Positions 1 through 9,264 are shown, numbered from the stretch's first letter. The stretch: DNA of 64,000 nt from Hymenobacter roseosalivarius DSM 11622 (GCF_900176135.1 NZ_FWWW01000046.1:1-64000), one strand, 5' to 3'. Numbers and translations: made by a program. The notes: a model not told the origin generated them from the letters alone.

Positions 1-27
1 GGACGCTCTCACGTCCGGCTTTTTTTG
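1..27 (+). terminator. Rho-independent terminator cut by the window edge
   Basis: GGACG and CGTCC can pair around a six-base loop, followed by GGC and a run of seven T. The left half of the stem probably continues before base 1, so the gene it serves is outside the window. Confidence 0.5.
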
Positions 28-87
28 TGCCCTGGGGGGCTTTTCTGGGAAATTCGGCCCCGAATAAATGAGTGCTTCGGGAAGAAG

Positions 88-367
88 ACTAAAGTGAAAA
101 CGCTGCTTACAAGTAGAGGCGAATAAGCAGCAGCTCAGCAATATTCTGACCTGCCATGTGATGCCCGGCAACACGATGGCTGCTGACTTGAAAGACGGTC
201 AAACCATCAAAACGGGGCGGGGCGAGTCGCTGGCCGTGAGCCTATAGGGCGGCACCTTCACGATTCGCGATGCCAAAGGTGGCTCGGCAACCGTAACCAT
301 TCTCGACATTAAAGCCACCAACGGTACCGTTCCTTCCATCGACGCGGTACTAATGCCTACTAAGTAG
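88..367 (+). pseudogene. Decayed fasciclin (FAS1) domain gene, C-terminal part
   Basis: Read in the frame that begins at 122, the DNA gives NKQQLSNILTCHVMPGN, then a segment with AADLKDGQTIKT, and finally DIKATNGTVPSIDAVLMPTK before TAG at 365-367. This matches the end of a FAS1 domain: the 'NILTYHVVPG' strand and the 'DIKATNGVIHVIDTVLMP' strand are hallmarks of the family, which are secreted or surface adhesion-type proteins. Two lesions are visible: an in-frame TAG at 245-247, and a frame change near 115-122, because the preceding motif VKTLLTSRGE lies in another frame. No start or signal peptide is recognisable upstream. It is a remnant; the N-terminal half is missing or too eroded to read. 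Confidence 0.8.
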
Positions 368-559
368 GCGTTGCTGGTATAAAGTAAAAAAGGGCCTGCT
401 TCATGGAGGGAGGACCTTTTTGGTGGTGCTGGCCGTGCGAATGCCGCCCTGGAATCAGTTCGGGTGGCTCCACAACGCTGGTCGGTCGTATTTTTACAAT
501 GCCCTGGCCAAATAAAGCTGCCGGCACTGGTGCTTTTCCGTTTACGTTTTCGAACCCGT

Positions 560-991
560 ATGTCCGTTGCCGATTCTGCCGCTACTCTGCTTGCCCAACA
601 TGGGCTGCGTCAAACGCCCATCCGACAGGCTGTTTTGCGGGCGTTTCTGGCCAAAACCTACGCGCAGTCCAGCCATGATCTGGAGCAAAGCCTGGACTCC
701 AACACCGACCGGATTACCTTGTACCGCACCCTGAAAACGTTCGAGGAAAAGGGCGTGGTTCACCGCGTTATCGACAATACCGATATCCTCCGCTTCGCAC
801 TTTGCTCACGCGAATGCCCCCCCCACGCGCACGCCGATGATCATGTACACTTCAAGTGTTCCGCCTGCCTGCGCACGTACTGCCTCAATCATGTGGCTAT
901 TCCGGCCGTGGCGCTGCCAGGGGGTTTTCAGGCTACATCGCGCGAATATCTACTGACGGGCGTTTGTCAGCAGTGCGGTGTCAGTCAATAA
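560..991 (+). CDS. Fur-family metal-responsive transcriptional regulator
   Basis: A 143-residue protein of the normal length for the Fur/Zur/PerR family. The N-terminal half is the winged helix (GLRQTPIRQAVLRAF, then the recognition region DRITLYRTLKTFEEKGVVHRV). The C-terminal half holds the metal-binding and dimerisation domain with HAHADDHVHFKCSAC and a final CQQC, so both CxxC pairs of the structural zinc site are present. An extra Cys-rich patch (CSREC, YCL) lies just before the first pair. The ATG at 560 is preferred because MSVADSAATLLAQHG is the usual family start; an upstream TTG-type extension gives no family-like sequence. Which metal it senses cannot be told from the sequence. It is the only clearly intact gene between two pseudogenes. 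Confidence 0.85.
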   Translation: MSVADSAATLLAQHGLRQTPIRQAVLRAFLAKTYAQSSHDLEQSLDSNTDRITLYRTLKTFEEKGVVHRVIDNTDILRFALCSRECPPHAHADDHVHFKCSACLRTYCLNHVAIPAVALPGGFQATSREYLLTGVCQQCGVSQ

Positions 992-1197
992 GTGTCGTAT
1001 CAATTCGCTGAGAGATGAAAGAAACCCCCGCCTTAGCTAAAACACTGCCTCGGGTAAAATCCGTGAGTTACCGCTGGCGGGGGTGCTCTACCGTGTCACC
1101 GAATCTGCTTTCCTTAGTATCGCGCTGTTTCTACCCTATCCACCTTATCCCACAGCACAGCCTAGAACTTAACCGTAATGCTGTGCGCGATTCGTGC

Positions 1198-2410
1198 GCG
1201 CCGTTGGCTGCCTTATCTATCCCCAGCGACCTGCTTTACACCCTACTCGATATATCCCTGATAGCTGTGAACCTGCCTTCCCCGTGTATGGAGCGGGCGG
1301 CAGTGAAATAGTGAACTTCCAGATTGACTATGTCAATCCGGCCGGGCAGCGGATGGTCAGTTTACCAGAGCGGCCAGGTGGAACCATACCAACCCGCTTC
1401 CCTGGCTCCCTATCTAACGGAGTCTTTGACTTCTACCGACGGGCGTTTGAAACTGGCGAAGCCGGTCAGTATAAGCTGAATTACCAGGCCGACGGACTCG
1501 ACAACTACTTTCATCTGGCAGCCCAGCGCAGTGGCGAGCTGTTGGTGGTAAGCTTCACCGATACCGCCGATCAGGACCGTAGTATGGTAGAGCCAGCCCT
1601 GCGCGAAAGCCAGGTACGCGAATGGGAAGGGCTGGACCGATTAGAAACCCAGCGTCAGCAGTTGGACACGCTGTTTAGTCAGGCCCCCGCCGCCAACGCG
1701 GAGCTGGGTAACAGCAATGACTAGCTCCGGCGAACGAACGTGGATCTGGACAACTTCATCTATACGACCTCGCATGATTTGAAAGCGCCTATTATTAACA
1801 TCAAGGGCCTGCTACATGCGCTGCAACAACAATTGCCCCCCAGCAGTCAGGAAGGCGACGTGAACTTCATTCTGTCATTGATGCAGGGCGCGGTTGATCG
1901 TTTCAAAAATACCATCGACCACCTGACCGAGGTGTCAAAGCTGCAAAAGGAGCACGATCAGCCCGCCATAACCGTTGATCTAGCGGAGGTTATTGAAGAC
2001 ATCCGCCTGGACTTGATGCCGCTGATGGAGCAAGTACAGGCGTAGCTGGAGGTGGATGTAGAGGCATATCCCACGCTATCTTTTTCCAAGAAAAACCTGC
2101 GCTCGATCGTGTATAATCTGTTGAGCAATGCGTTCAAATACCGTCACCCAACCGCCCGGCCCATGTGCGGATCAGCTGCCGTCTCGAAGCCGGCTATGCT
2201 ATTTTGGAGGTTTAGGATAACAGACTGGGACTCGACCTGATGCGGGAAGGACAGCTGTTTGTCATGTTTCAGCGCTACCATACCCACGTAGAGGGCTCAG
2301 GTATTGGGCTATACATTGTTAAAAAGATAATTGACAACGCGGGGGGCAAAATTGAGGTGGAAAGCCAGCTCGGAGTTGGCTCCACCTTCCACGTTTACTT
2401 CAGGTGCTGA
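1198..2410 (+). pseudogene. Broken PAS-domain sensor histidine kinase
   Basis: A kinase can be read through at least five lesions. The PAS-like start (SDLLYTLLDISLIAVNL) is in one frame and continues as VYGAGGSEIVNFQIDYVNPAGQ in another, so a frameshift lies near 1280. In the second frame there are in-frame stops at 1722-1724 and 2043-2045. Between them are a coiled linker and the phospho-acceptor box NFIYTTSHDLKAPIINIKG (H-box). The N-box NLLSNAFKYRHP follows, then a second frameshift near 2155, another stop at 2213-2215, and a G-box (GSGIGLYIVKKII) ending with TGA at 2408-2410. Intact homologues are cytoplasmic PAS/HisKA/HATPase kinases. With three stops and two frameshifts it cannot be functional. 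The roughly 200 bases before it hold nothing I recognise. Confidence 0.9.
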
Positions 2411-2460
2411 TATCGGCCGCTGCTATTGTGGATTTCAGCCCTGTTAGCAAAGTGCGGAAG

Positions 2461-2506
2461 AAAAAAGGCCCCCAAAGTCGCATCTGCGACTTTGGGGGCC
2501 TTTTTT
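2461..2506. terminator. Bidirectional rho-independent terminator
   Basis: A perfect 16-bp stem (2467-2482 with 2485-2500) is flanked by A6 on the left and T6 on the right, so it can stop transcription from the broken kinase gene and from tRNA-Thr on the other strand. Confidence 0.85.
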
Positions 2507-2512
2507 ACGAAG

Positions 2513-2585
2513 AGCCTCTTATTGGACTCGAACCAACGACCTGCTCATTACGAATGAGCTGCTCTACCAACTGAGCTAAAGAGGC
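2513..2585 (-). tRNA. tRNA-Thr (anticodon CGU)
   Basis: On the minus strand the 73-base sequence folds as a cloverleaf: acceptor stem GCCTCTT paired with AAGAGGC, a D-loop with AGCTCAGTTGGTAGAGC, an anticodon stem GCTCA/TGAGC enclosing TTCGTAA (anticodon CGT, reading ACG for threonine), and a T arm with GGTTCGAGTCC. CCA is not encoded. It sits beside the bidirectional terminator. Confidence 0.95.
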
Positions 2586-2776
2586 GTATTCTCCGCGGCC
2601 GTAGCCGCCAGGAAGAACAAAGATAGGCAGGCGCCGGAAACTAGTGCAATGCTGGGGGGCTTTTTTCTAACCTCAACCATTAGCAAAAGCGAACAACAGG
2701 CCGTAGCTGTTATGCGTTTGGAAAAAGATAGCCGACATAATAGCCGGCGTTCGTTTGAATTTGACCCCCATACCAG

Positions 2777-3229
2777 ATGAAATCTGCTACCGTAGTTCGC
2801 GCTTTAGGTAATGGCCTTGCGGGCGCCGTTGTGCTGACGGCCGTGCACGAAACCGTCCGCCACATATTACCCGCTACTGCGCCGCGCATGGACGTGCTGG
2901 GTATGCGCGGCCTGCGCAAGCTGCTGGGCAAGGCAAATGCCCCCCAGCCCGACCACGATACCTTGTTCAACTTAACAATGGCCGGCGACCTACTTTCCAA
3001 CGGCTTGTACTACAGCTTGGTAGGCGCCGGCAAAAATGCTTGGCAACGCGGTGCCCTGCTTGGCTTAGCCGCAGGCATAGGCGGTGTGGTGCTACCCGGC
3101 CCGATGGGCTTAGGCAAAGCTCCCAGCAGCCGTACTCCCCAAACCAAGCTGATGACGGTGGCCTGGTACCTGATTGGTGGGCTGACCGCAGCGGGCGCAG
3201 CGTGGGCAACGCGCATGCGGAGAAAGTAA
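2777..3229 (+). CDS. Hypothetical membrane protein
   Basis: A 150-residue protein that I cannot assign to a named family. There are hydrophobic segments near residues 10-24, 75-85, 93-108 and 127-143, so three or four membrane spans are likely, with a short basic C-terminus (RMRRK). Gly and Ala are frequent in the predicted spans. No catalytic motif is visible. It stands alone between the tRNA and the FkbM gene. Codon use resembles its neighbours, which argues for a real gene. Confidence 0.6.
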   Translation: MKSATVVRALGNGLAGAVVLTAVHETVRHILPATAPRMDVLGMRGLRKLLGKANAPQPDHDTLFNLTMAGDLLSNGLYYSLVGAGKNAWQRGALLGLAAGIGGVVLPGPMGLGKAPSSRTPQTKLMTVAWYLIGGLTAAGAAWATRMRRK

Positions 3230-3281
3230 ACGGCTATGCTTGACGCGGCTCAGTTTAGTGCGTCCACGTAACCGGACATGC

Positions 3282-3289
3282 TACCTTTG
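3282..3289 (+). promoter_or_regulatory. Bacteroidota -7 box (TACCTTTG), near-leaderless
   Basis: TACCTTTG fits the TAnnTTTG -7 element. It ends 8 bases before the ATG at 3298, so the transcript would have only a few leader bases. No clean TTTG -33 box is seen at the expected distance. Confidence 0.55.
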
Positions 3290-3297
3290 CCGCCGTT

Positions 3298-4065
3298 ATG
3301 GTAAAACAACTCCGCAAACTCTTGGTCCAGGCCCTCGGCTTTGAGCGCTACATTCGTTTCGTGAGCCGCGTGTACCTGAGGCTGGTGGGGGCGGGCTGGG
3401 GGCGGGCCAAGTATCCCGAACTGTTTTTTCTAGAGAAGATTATCCGGCCTGGCTTCGTGTGCCTGGATATTGGCGCGAACCTGGGCTACTACTCCGTGGC
3501 GTTGTCGCGCCTGGTAGGCACGGAAGGAAGGGTATTGGCCGTAGAGCCCATCCCGGATTTCCAGAAAATATGGCGCGACAACGTGCGCCTCAGCGGCCTC
3601 GATAACCTCACGCTGCTGCCCTACGCTCTTGGGGGGCAAAATACCACCGTGCGAATGGGTACGCCCGAGCGCGATGGGCTGCTGCACCACGGCATGACCA
3701 AAGTAGCGGCTTCCAACCCCAACGAAACCTACGCCCGCACCTACGAGGTGCCCATGCGCGTGCCCGACGAGCTGCTGGCCGATCTGCCCCGCCTGGATTT
3801 TGTAAAATGCGACGTGGAAGGCTTTGAGCACGAGGTGTTTCGCCATCTGCAAGCCACGCTGCGCCGCTGCCGGCCCCTTATCCAAACGGAGCTGAATGGC
3901 CTGGAAAACCGCCAGAGCGTAGTAAAATTGCTCGCTGAGCTGGGCTATAAACCATTTGTGCTCTCGGTGCGTTCTGAACTTGTACCCTGCTCGGCCGAGC
4001 AACTCACCAGCGCCGTTACGGCCGACTTCTACTTTCAACCCGAGTCCTCGCCTTCCCGCCCATGA
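3298..4065 (+). CDS. FkbM-family SAM-dependent methyltransferase
   Basis: A 255-residue protein with the FkbM methyltransferase domain over most of its length. The SAM-binding motif VCLDIGANLGYYSVALSR is near residues 52-69, followed by the acidic strand end VLAVEPIPDF and the family motif FVKCDVEGFEHEVF near residues 162-175. Family members O-methylate sugars or other small molecules, often in polysaccharide or natural-product pathways; the substrate here is unknown. The N-terminus is basic and amphipathic with no signal peptide, so it should be cytoplasmic. Its stop overlaps the start of the DUF4834 gene by 4 bases (ATGA), so the two are probably translationally coupled. Confidence 0.85.
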   Translation: MVKQLRKLLVQALGFERYIRFVSRVYLRLVGAGWGRAKYPELFFLEKIIRPGFVCLDIGANLGYYSVALSRLVGTEGRVLAVEPIPDFQKIWRDNVRLSGLDNLTLLPYALGGQNTTVRMGTPERDGLLHHGMTKVAASNPNETYARTYEVPMRVPDELLADLPRLDFVKCDVEGFEHEVFRHLQATLRRCRPLIQTELNGLENRQSVVKLLAELGYKPFVLSVRSELVPCSAEQLTSAVTADFYFQPESSPSRP

Positions 4066-4352
4066 CCAAGTTTCTTCTCACTCTGCTCATTATTTCGCTG
4101 CTCGTGCGCTTTGTGCTGCCCGTGGTGTTGCGGCTGGTGGTGGGGATGTTCATCAAAAAGCAAGTCCGCCGCTACGGCCAGCAGTTTGGACAAGCTCCGC
4201 CGTTTGGGCAGGCCTCACCCTTCAGCCGCCCGCCCGGCCCGACTCCGGCGCCCGGCGAGGTGCGCGTCGAGTACGTGCCACCCCAGCCCCAAGCCCGCCC
4301 GGATACCGAGTTCAAAGGCGGCGACTACGTGGAGTACGAGGAGGTAAAATAA
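4062..4352 (+). CDS. DUF4834-family small membrane protein
   Basis: A 96-residue protein with one N-terminal membrane helix (FLLTLLIISLLVRFVLPVVL), a basic stretch, a proline- and glutamine-rich linker and a conserved acidic end GGDYVEYEEVK. This arrangement matches the Bacteroidota family DUF4834, whose function is unknown. It overlaps the upstream methyltransferase gene by 4 bases. The tail is probably cytoplasmic, since the positive charges follow the helix. Confidence 0.75.
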   Translation: MTKFLLTLLIISLLVRFVLPVVLRLVVGMFIKKQVRRYGQQFGQAPPFGQASPFSRPPGPTPAPGEVRVEYVPPQPQARPDTEFKGGDYVEYEEVK

Positions 4353-4427
4353 TTCATCTTGATAAACTAAAAGATTGCCTTGCTGGATGCCTTTGCGCGC
4401 TTCCGGTAGTACCATACTTAATTTCTT

Positions 4428-5183
4428 ATGACGTTATCTACTTCTAGCTCGCATGTGCCTGCTAATGAGCCGCAGCGACTGGAAGCCTTAGCTCCTTACT
4501 TGGTGCTAGGTACCGCGCCCGACGCGGTGTTTGACGAGGTTGTTCGTCTTACGGCCAAGTTGTTCAATGCACCTATTGCCCTGGTTTCGCTGGTGGAAGA
4601 GGGTAGTGTTTGGTTTAAAGCTAACTTCGGCTTAGCCGGCGCCGAGCGGGTAGCTCGCAACGAGAGTATGTGCTCAGTGGCCATCTTACAGGATGGGACT
4701 ACTATCTATGAAGATTTGCTCCAAGCGCCCTGCCAGCTTACCAAGCCCGATGTGGCGGAGGCTCTGCAGCTCCGCTTTTATGCCGGGCATCCGTTGCGCA
4801 GTGCCGATGGCCACCATATCGGGACTTTATGCGTAATTGACCGTCAGCCCCGCACACTTTCCATTACTGAACAGTTGCGCTTGCAGGCACTAGCGGCCGT
4901 AGTGATGAAGCTGCTTGACCTGCGCTTGGCCCTGAAGCCGCATCCGACCCATTCCCGCGCCCTGTGGTTACAGCTTTATCATCACCTGGATGAATCGCTC
5001 ACGCGCCTGAATACGTTGGCCGAGTTGGCCCGTTGGGAAGAGTCGGTGCACACGACCGATGCACTTAAGTATCAGCAATCTATTGAGGATGAAGCTGATC
5101 TGATTACTCAGATACTAGACAAGCAAATTTCGGCTGCCATGGCTACGGTGCTTGCCCTAGATGAAAGCGAGAAAGCAACATAA
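4428..5183 (+). CDS. GAF-domain protein
   Basis: A 251-residue soluble protein. Residues about 20-165 form a GAF domain of the type seen in Bacteroidota signalling proteins (FDEVVRLTAKLFNAPIALVS, ESMCSVAILQD, FYAGHPLRSADGHHIGTLCV). The remaining 85 residues are helical and lack an HATPase or GGDEF domain. It could be a stand-alone sensor that binds a small ligand or a regulator of a separate kinase; neither is shown. A terminator follows 58 bases downstream, so it is probably monocistronic. Confidence 0.8.
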   Translation: MTLSTSSSHVPANEPQRLEALAPYLVLGTAPDAVFDEVVRLTAKLFNAPIALVSLVEEGSVWFKANFGLAGAERVARNESMCSVAILQDGTTIYEDLLQAPCQLTKPDVAEALQLRFYAGHPLRSADGHHIGTLCVIDRQPRTLSITEQLRLQALAAVVMKLLDLRLALKPHPTHSRALWLQLYHHLDESLTRLNTLAELARWEESVHTTDALKYQQSIEDEADLITQILDKQISAAMATVLALDESEKAT

Positions 5184-5240
5184 GTAACCTGCTTGATTCG
5201 TTTGCCTGCTTTGGTATTGGCTTATAAGTAGTAAACCCGC

Positions 5241-5294
5241 AAAAAAGCCCCTAGCTTTCCTCGTTTCAAAACCGGGCGGCTGGGGGGCTTTTTT
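5241..5294 (+). terminator. Terminator with CTGGGGGGC motif
   Basis: A6-GCCCC on the left and GGGGGGC-T6 on the right can pair across a long imperfect loop after the GAF gene. The right arm contains the window-wide motif CTGGGGGGC. Confidence 0.6.
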
Positions 5295-5418
5295 ATGTCC
5301 GCCAAAATCGTTCTCGAACGCCATTCGTTTCCCCGAATAAAATAAACGACCTACCTTCGGCAGGCTTTGCCGGGCCCTAGGGGGCTTTTTGGCTGATTAT
5401 CGACTCTTTTGTTTGCTG

Positions 5419-8001
5419 ATGACTACTGTTTCTCCCGTTGCCGTGCCGCTGTGGCGGCGGATGCTGCCTCACCTGCTGGCCGTGTTGTTTTTCCTGGTGC
5501 TGGTGTTCGTATACTTCTCACCCCTGGTGCTGGAGGGCAAAACCCTCGCCCAGCACGACATCGTGCAGTTCAGGGGCGGCTCGCAGGAAGCAGCCACCTT
5601 CCGCGACGCGACTGGGCAGGAGGCGCTCTGGACCAATTCCATGTTCTCCGGGATGCCTACCTACCTCATCAGTACTCGCTTTCCCGGCGATTTATCGGTG
5701 TATCTGCACCAGGTGCTTACCCTGAATATGCCGGCGGTGGTAGCTAATCTGTTTCTGGCACTGCTCTGCGGCTATATTCTGTTCGTAGCGCTGGGGGTGC
5801 GGCCTTTGGTGGCGGTAATGGGTGCCATTGCGCTGGGCTTTACTAGTTACAACCTCGTTATTCTGGCCGCTGGGCACAATACCAAGTCCCTGTCGCTGGC
5901 ATACGCGCCGCTGGTGCTGGCGGGGCTGCTGGTCACGTTTCGGCGTAACCGCTGGCTGGGCGGGGCCTTGTTTGCCCTAGGACTGACCATGAATGTGCGC
6001 TCCAATCACCTGCAAATCACCTATTATCTGCTATTGTTGGTGTTGGTGTTTGGGATTGTAGAGTTGATTTATGCCTTCCGCGAAAAGCGCCTGCCCGACT
6101 TTCTGGGACGCACGGCTTTGTTAGGAGCTGCGGCTCTATTGGCCGTTGGCGTCAGCTTTGGCCGCCTCTACGTCACGGCCGAATATGGCAAGTACTCTAT
6201 CCGAGGCCGCTCCGAACTCACGACCCCTTCGCCCGGCGCCCCAGCCGCCGCTGCTGCCGATGATGCTCCCAGCGGCTCGGGCCTGGACCGCGATTATGCG
6301 TTCGGCTGGAGCTACGGCGTAGGCGAAACGATTACGTTGCTCATTCCCAACTACTTCGGTGGTGCCAGCCAAGGGGCACTAAGTGAAAGCTCAGCAACCG
6401 GCAAAGCGCTGACGCAGCTCGGGGTGCCGCCGGTGCAATTGCGTGATTATCTAAGCCAATTGCCGCTTTATTGGGGTGATCAGCCCAGCACTAGCGGCCC
6501 CGTGTACGTGGGCGCGGTGGTGTGCCTGCTGTTTGTGCTGGGACTATTCGTGGCCGACCGCCGCTTGCGAGCCTGGTTATTGATTGGTACTATGTTGTCC
6601 ATCGTATTGGCCTGGGGTAAGAACTTCGAGGTTTTCAACAACCTGATGTTCGATTATTTCCCCGGCTACAATAAGTTTCGGTCGGTGAGTATGGCACTGG
6701 TCATTGCCCAATTGGCTATGCCATTGCTGGCCGTGCTGGCTTTGGCCCGCGTGCTGCGCGCCCACCGCACGGCTGCGGCACCATTGGCTGGCCCCCCGGC
6801 CCTCACGCTTCCTGCTGTCGACTTAGCCGAAACGTCCGACCTCAAGCGCAAGCTGCTCTATGCCGTAGCCGGCACGGCGGGCGTATGCATCCTGGCCTGG
6901 CTGCTGAGTCTGGGGGCCGATTTTGCCTCGCCTATTGATGCGCAATTGCAGCAAAGCGGCTTTCCGCTCGATGCCATTCGCCAGGACCGCGCTGGCCTGC
7001 TCCGGGCTGATGTGCTGCGCTCGTTGTTCTTTATTCTGGCCGCGGGGGGCGTTTTGTACTTCTTTTTGCAGCGCAAGATCTCGGCCACGGCCGCCGCGCT
7101 GACTATCGGCGCCCTCACCCTCGTTGACCTGTGGGCGGTAGATAAGCGCTACCTCAACGACTCTAACTTTCAGCGCGAGACCGTGACGCAGCAGTTTGTG
7201 CCAACGCCGCAGGATCAGCAGATTCTGCAGGATAAGGATCTGAGCTACCGCGTGCTGAACCTGAATAATCCCTTCAACGAAGCCAATACCTCTTACTTCC
7301 ACAAAAGCATTGGGGGCTACCATGGGGCCAAGCTGCGCCGCTACCAGGATTTAATTGAGCGCCAGATTACTCCCCAGATACAGCAAATCTTCGCCCAGAG
7401 CAAGCCCGATGCGGCCCCGGTCCTCAACATGCTAAACACTCGCTACCTCATTATTCCGGCCGCCGAGAAGCAGCCTCAGCAGGTAGCCCGTAACCCTGGT
7501 GCCCTCGGCAACGCGTGGTTTATTACTGAAATCCAGCAAGTGCAGAGCCCCAACCAGGAAATTGCGGCCCTCAGCAGCTTCAATCCCGCCACCACGGCCG
7601 TTGTGGATGCCTCAAAATTCCCGCTCACCAAAACCGCCTACAACGTCGCCGGCTCCACCATTCGCCTCACCAACTATTCGCCGGACGCGCTGAAGTATCA
7701 GGCCAGTGCTGCCCAGGATGGCTTTATAGTCTTCTCCGAAATCTATTATAAGGACGGCTGGAACGCCTACATCGATGGCAAACTGGTGCCGCACCTGCGG
7801 GCCAACTATGTGCTGCGCGCCCTGCCCGTGCCTGCTGGCCAGCATACCATTGAGTTCAAGTTTGAGCCGCAGGCCTACGCCATTGGCAACACCGTGTCGC
7901 TGGTTTCATCTATCATCTTGATTCTGGGCTTGATAGGTGTGGCTTTTTACATCTGGAAAAAGCGGCCGGTGCTGGCTAATCAGGATTTGGTAGCGGTGTA
8001 A
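5419..8001 (+). CDS. YfhO-family large membrane protein
   Basis: An 860-residue integral membrane protein of the YfhO family. It has a first membrane span near residues 17-36, repeated hydrophobic segments up to about residue 560, a mid-region DYAFGWSYGVGETITLLIPNYFGG typical of the family, and a large extracytoplasmic C-terminal domain (YYKDGWNAYIDGKLVPHL, PAGQHTIEFKFEP) ahead of a last span and a basic tail. In Firmicutes YfhO is linked to glycosylation of lipoteichoic acid; members in Bacteroidota have no proven role, so a glycosyltransferase-like function in the envelope is only an inference. The ATG at 5419 is chosen over a TTG 30 bases upstream. Its stop codon is followed almost at once by a large inverted repeat. 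Confidence 0.85.
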   Translation: MTTVSPVAVPLWRRMLPHLLAVLFFLVLVFVYFSPLVLEGKTLAQHDIVQFRGGSQEAATFRDATGQEALWTNSMFSGMPTYLISTRFPGDLSVYLHQVLTLNMPAVVANLFLALLCGYILFVALGVRPLVAVMGAIALGFTSYNLVILAAGHNTKSLSLAYAPLVLAGLLVTFRRNRWLGGALFALGLTMNVRSNHLQITYYLLLLVLVFGIVELIYAFREKRLPDFLGRTALLGAAALLAVGVSFGRLYVTAEYGKYSIRGRSELTTPSPGAPAAAAADDAPSGSGLDRDYAFGWSYGVGETITLLIPNYFGGASQGALSESSATGKALTQLGVPPVQLRDYLSQLPLYWGDQPSTSGPVYVGAVVCLLFVLGLFVADRRLRAWLLIGTMLSIVLAWGKNFEVFNNLMFDYFPGYNKFRSVSMALVIAQLAMPLLAVLALARVLRAHRTAAAPLAGPPALTLPAVDLAETSDLKRKLLYAVAGTAGVCILAWLLSLGADFASPIDAQLQQSGFPLDAIRQDRAGLLRADVLRSLFFILAAGGVLYFFLQRKISATAAALTIGALTLVDLWAVDKRYLNDSNFQRETVTQQFVPTPQDQQILQDKDLSYRVLNLNNPFNEANTSYFHKSIGGYHGAKLRRYQDLIERQITPQIQQIFAQSKPDAAPVLNMLNTRYLIIPAAEKQPQQVARNPGALGNAWFITEIQQVQSPNQEIAALSSFNPATTAVVDASKFPLTKTAYNVAGSTIRLTNYSPDALKYQASAAQDGFIVFSEIYYKDGWNAYIDGKLVPHLRANYVLRALPVPAGQHTIEFKFEPQAYAIGNTVSLVSSIILILGLIGVAFYIWKKRPVLANQDLVAV

Positions 8002-8024
8002 CCAAGCTCCAGCTGAGTTACTTT

Positions 8025-8137
8025 GCCTGTAACGCGAACTTTTAGTTCGCGTATCGTCGCTGACGTTGCATAAGTCGTTGCTCAATGCCTCTGAGTGTCG
8101 CGCAACGAAACGCGAACTAAAAGTTCGCGCTACAGGC
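8025..8137. repeat. Intercistronic inverted repeat, 28-bp arms
   Basis: The arms 8025-8052 and 8110-8137 are complementary at 27 of 28 positions. Each arm also contains its own palindrome (CGCGAACTTTTAGTTCGCG). Outer 8-base arms ACCAAGCT/AGCTTGGT begin right after the yfhO stop at 8001 and recur near 8167. The element fills the gap to the next gene, which is read in the same direction. Confidence 0.9.
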
Positions 8138-8184
8138 AGACGACTGCACAGTTCCCCCAAGCTCCAGCTTGGTAACTACGTCTC

Positions 8185-9123
8185 ATGACCACAGCCGACC
8201 CGATAATTCTTCAAGAACTAGACGAACCCACCGCACGCCACCACGGTATTCGACTGATTTTGCTCCGCGATGATTTAAAGCACCCCGAACTGCCGGGTAA
8301 CAAGTGGCGCAAGCTCAAGTACAACTTACTAGAGGCCAGGGCCCAGGGTCACGACACGCTCCTGACCTTCGGGGGGGCTTTTTCCAATCATTTGGCGGCC
8401 GTAGCGGCTGCGGGGCGTTTGTATGGCTTCCGCACAATTGGCGTAGTGCGGGGCGAGTCAACAAGCCCACTGAATCCCACGCTGGTCCAAGCCGTGGCCG
8501 ACGGTATGACCCTGCGCTACCTCGACCGTGACACGTACCACTATAAGCAGGAACCCAGTTTCCAAGCTGACTTGCTCCATCAAACGGGCCCCGCTTATAT
8601 ACTGCCCGAAGGCGGCACAAACGAGCTTGCTCTGCGCGGTTGCGCCGAGTTAGTAACCGAGCTGAACGCCCAAACTTCCTTCGATACACTGTGCGTAGCC
8701 TGCGGTACCGGCGGCACGCTGGGAGGCTTTTTGGCAGCGCTGAAGCCCCAGCAGCAAGCCGTAGGCGTGGCAGCGCTGAAGAACGGCGGTTTTCTACAAG
8801 ATGACATTAACGTGTTGACAACTGCCGCCGGGCAAACTATTGCGGCCCAATGGTCAGTGCAGACGCAATATCATTTCGGGGGATACGCCAAGTTTTCGCC
8901 CGATCTAATGACGTTTATCCGGCAATTCCAGCAGCGCCACGGCGTCCTGCTTGATCCCCTGTACACGAGCAAGCTATTGTATGGCGTCCTGGATTTACTG
9001 AATCAAGATTACTTCACGGCTGGCAGTGCCGTAGTGGCCGTGCATACGGGCGGCTTGCAGGCCTGGGCCGGTTTTCGAGCCCGGTTTGAGAAGCGAAGCA
9101 GCTGGTGGCCGGAAGTAGCTTGA
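8185..9123 (+). CDS. PLP-dependent deaminase (ACC deaminase / D-cysteine desulfhydrase family)
   Basis: A 312-residue fold-type II PLP enzyme. The motif GNKWRKLKYNL (residues 38-48) carries the Schiff-base lysine, FGGAFSNHLAAVAAAG matches the substrate-binding loop, and CGTGGTLGGFLAAL is the phosphate-binding glycine loop. The family contains 1-aminocyclopropane-1-carboxylate deaminases and D-cysteine desulfhydrases, which split their amino acid to a 2-oxoacid and ammonia; short Bacteroidota members like this one are usually annotated as the broad family, and I cannot tell the substrate. It should be cytoplasmic. It follows the inverted repeat and has no clear partner gene. Confidence 0.85.
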   Translation: MTTADPIILQELDEPTARHHGIRLILLRDDLKHPELPGNKWRKLKYNLLEARAQGHDTLLTFGGAFSNHLAAVAAAGRLYGFRTIGVVRGESTSPLNPTLVQAVADGMTLRYLDRDTYHYKQEPSFQADLLHQTGPAYILPEGGTNELALRGCAELVTELNAQTSFDTLCVACGTGGTLGGFLAALKPQQQAVGVAALKNGGFLQDDINVLTTAAGQTIAAQWSVQTQYHFGGYAKFSPDLMTFIRQFQQRHGVLLDPLYTSKLLYGVLDLLNQDYFTAGSAVVAVHTGGLQAWAGFRARFEKRSSWWPEVA

Positions 9124-9264
9124 TCAATAAGCAGCGGGGATTTCGGCGCGGCGAATTAAAAGCAAGCGAATATTTGTTGCGACTCAACAGTGCCTAAGAT
9201 GAGTTGGCCACGTATTCAGACCAGCCATTGACCTTGTTTTCTGCCCGCCGTTTTATCTCACCGC

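Noticed and set aside
1015-1311. 98-codon open frame before the kinase remnant
   Set aside because: Its last third is the frameshifted PAS start of the broken kinase; the rest has no recognisable sequence.
2513-2585. tRNA-Thr as an active integration site
   Set aside because: No integrase gene and no second copy of the tRNA 3' end are visible in the window, so mobility remains only a possibility.
2651-2667. GCTGGGGGGC-T6 after tRNA-Thr as a terminator
   Set aside because: No complementary left arm is nearby; it is counted as a single motif copy instead.
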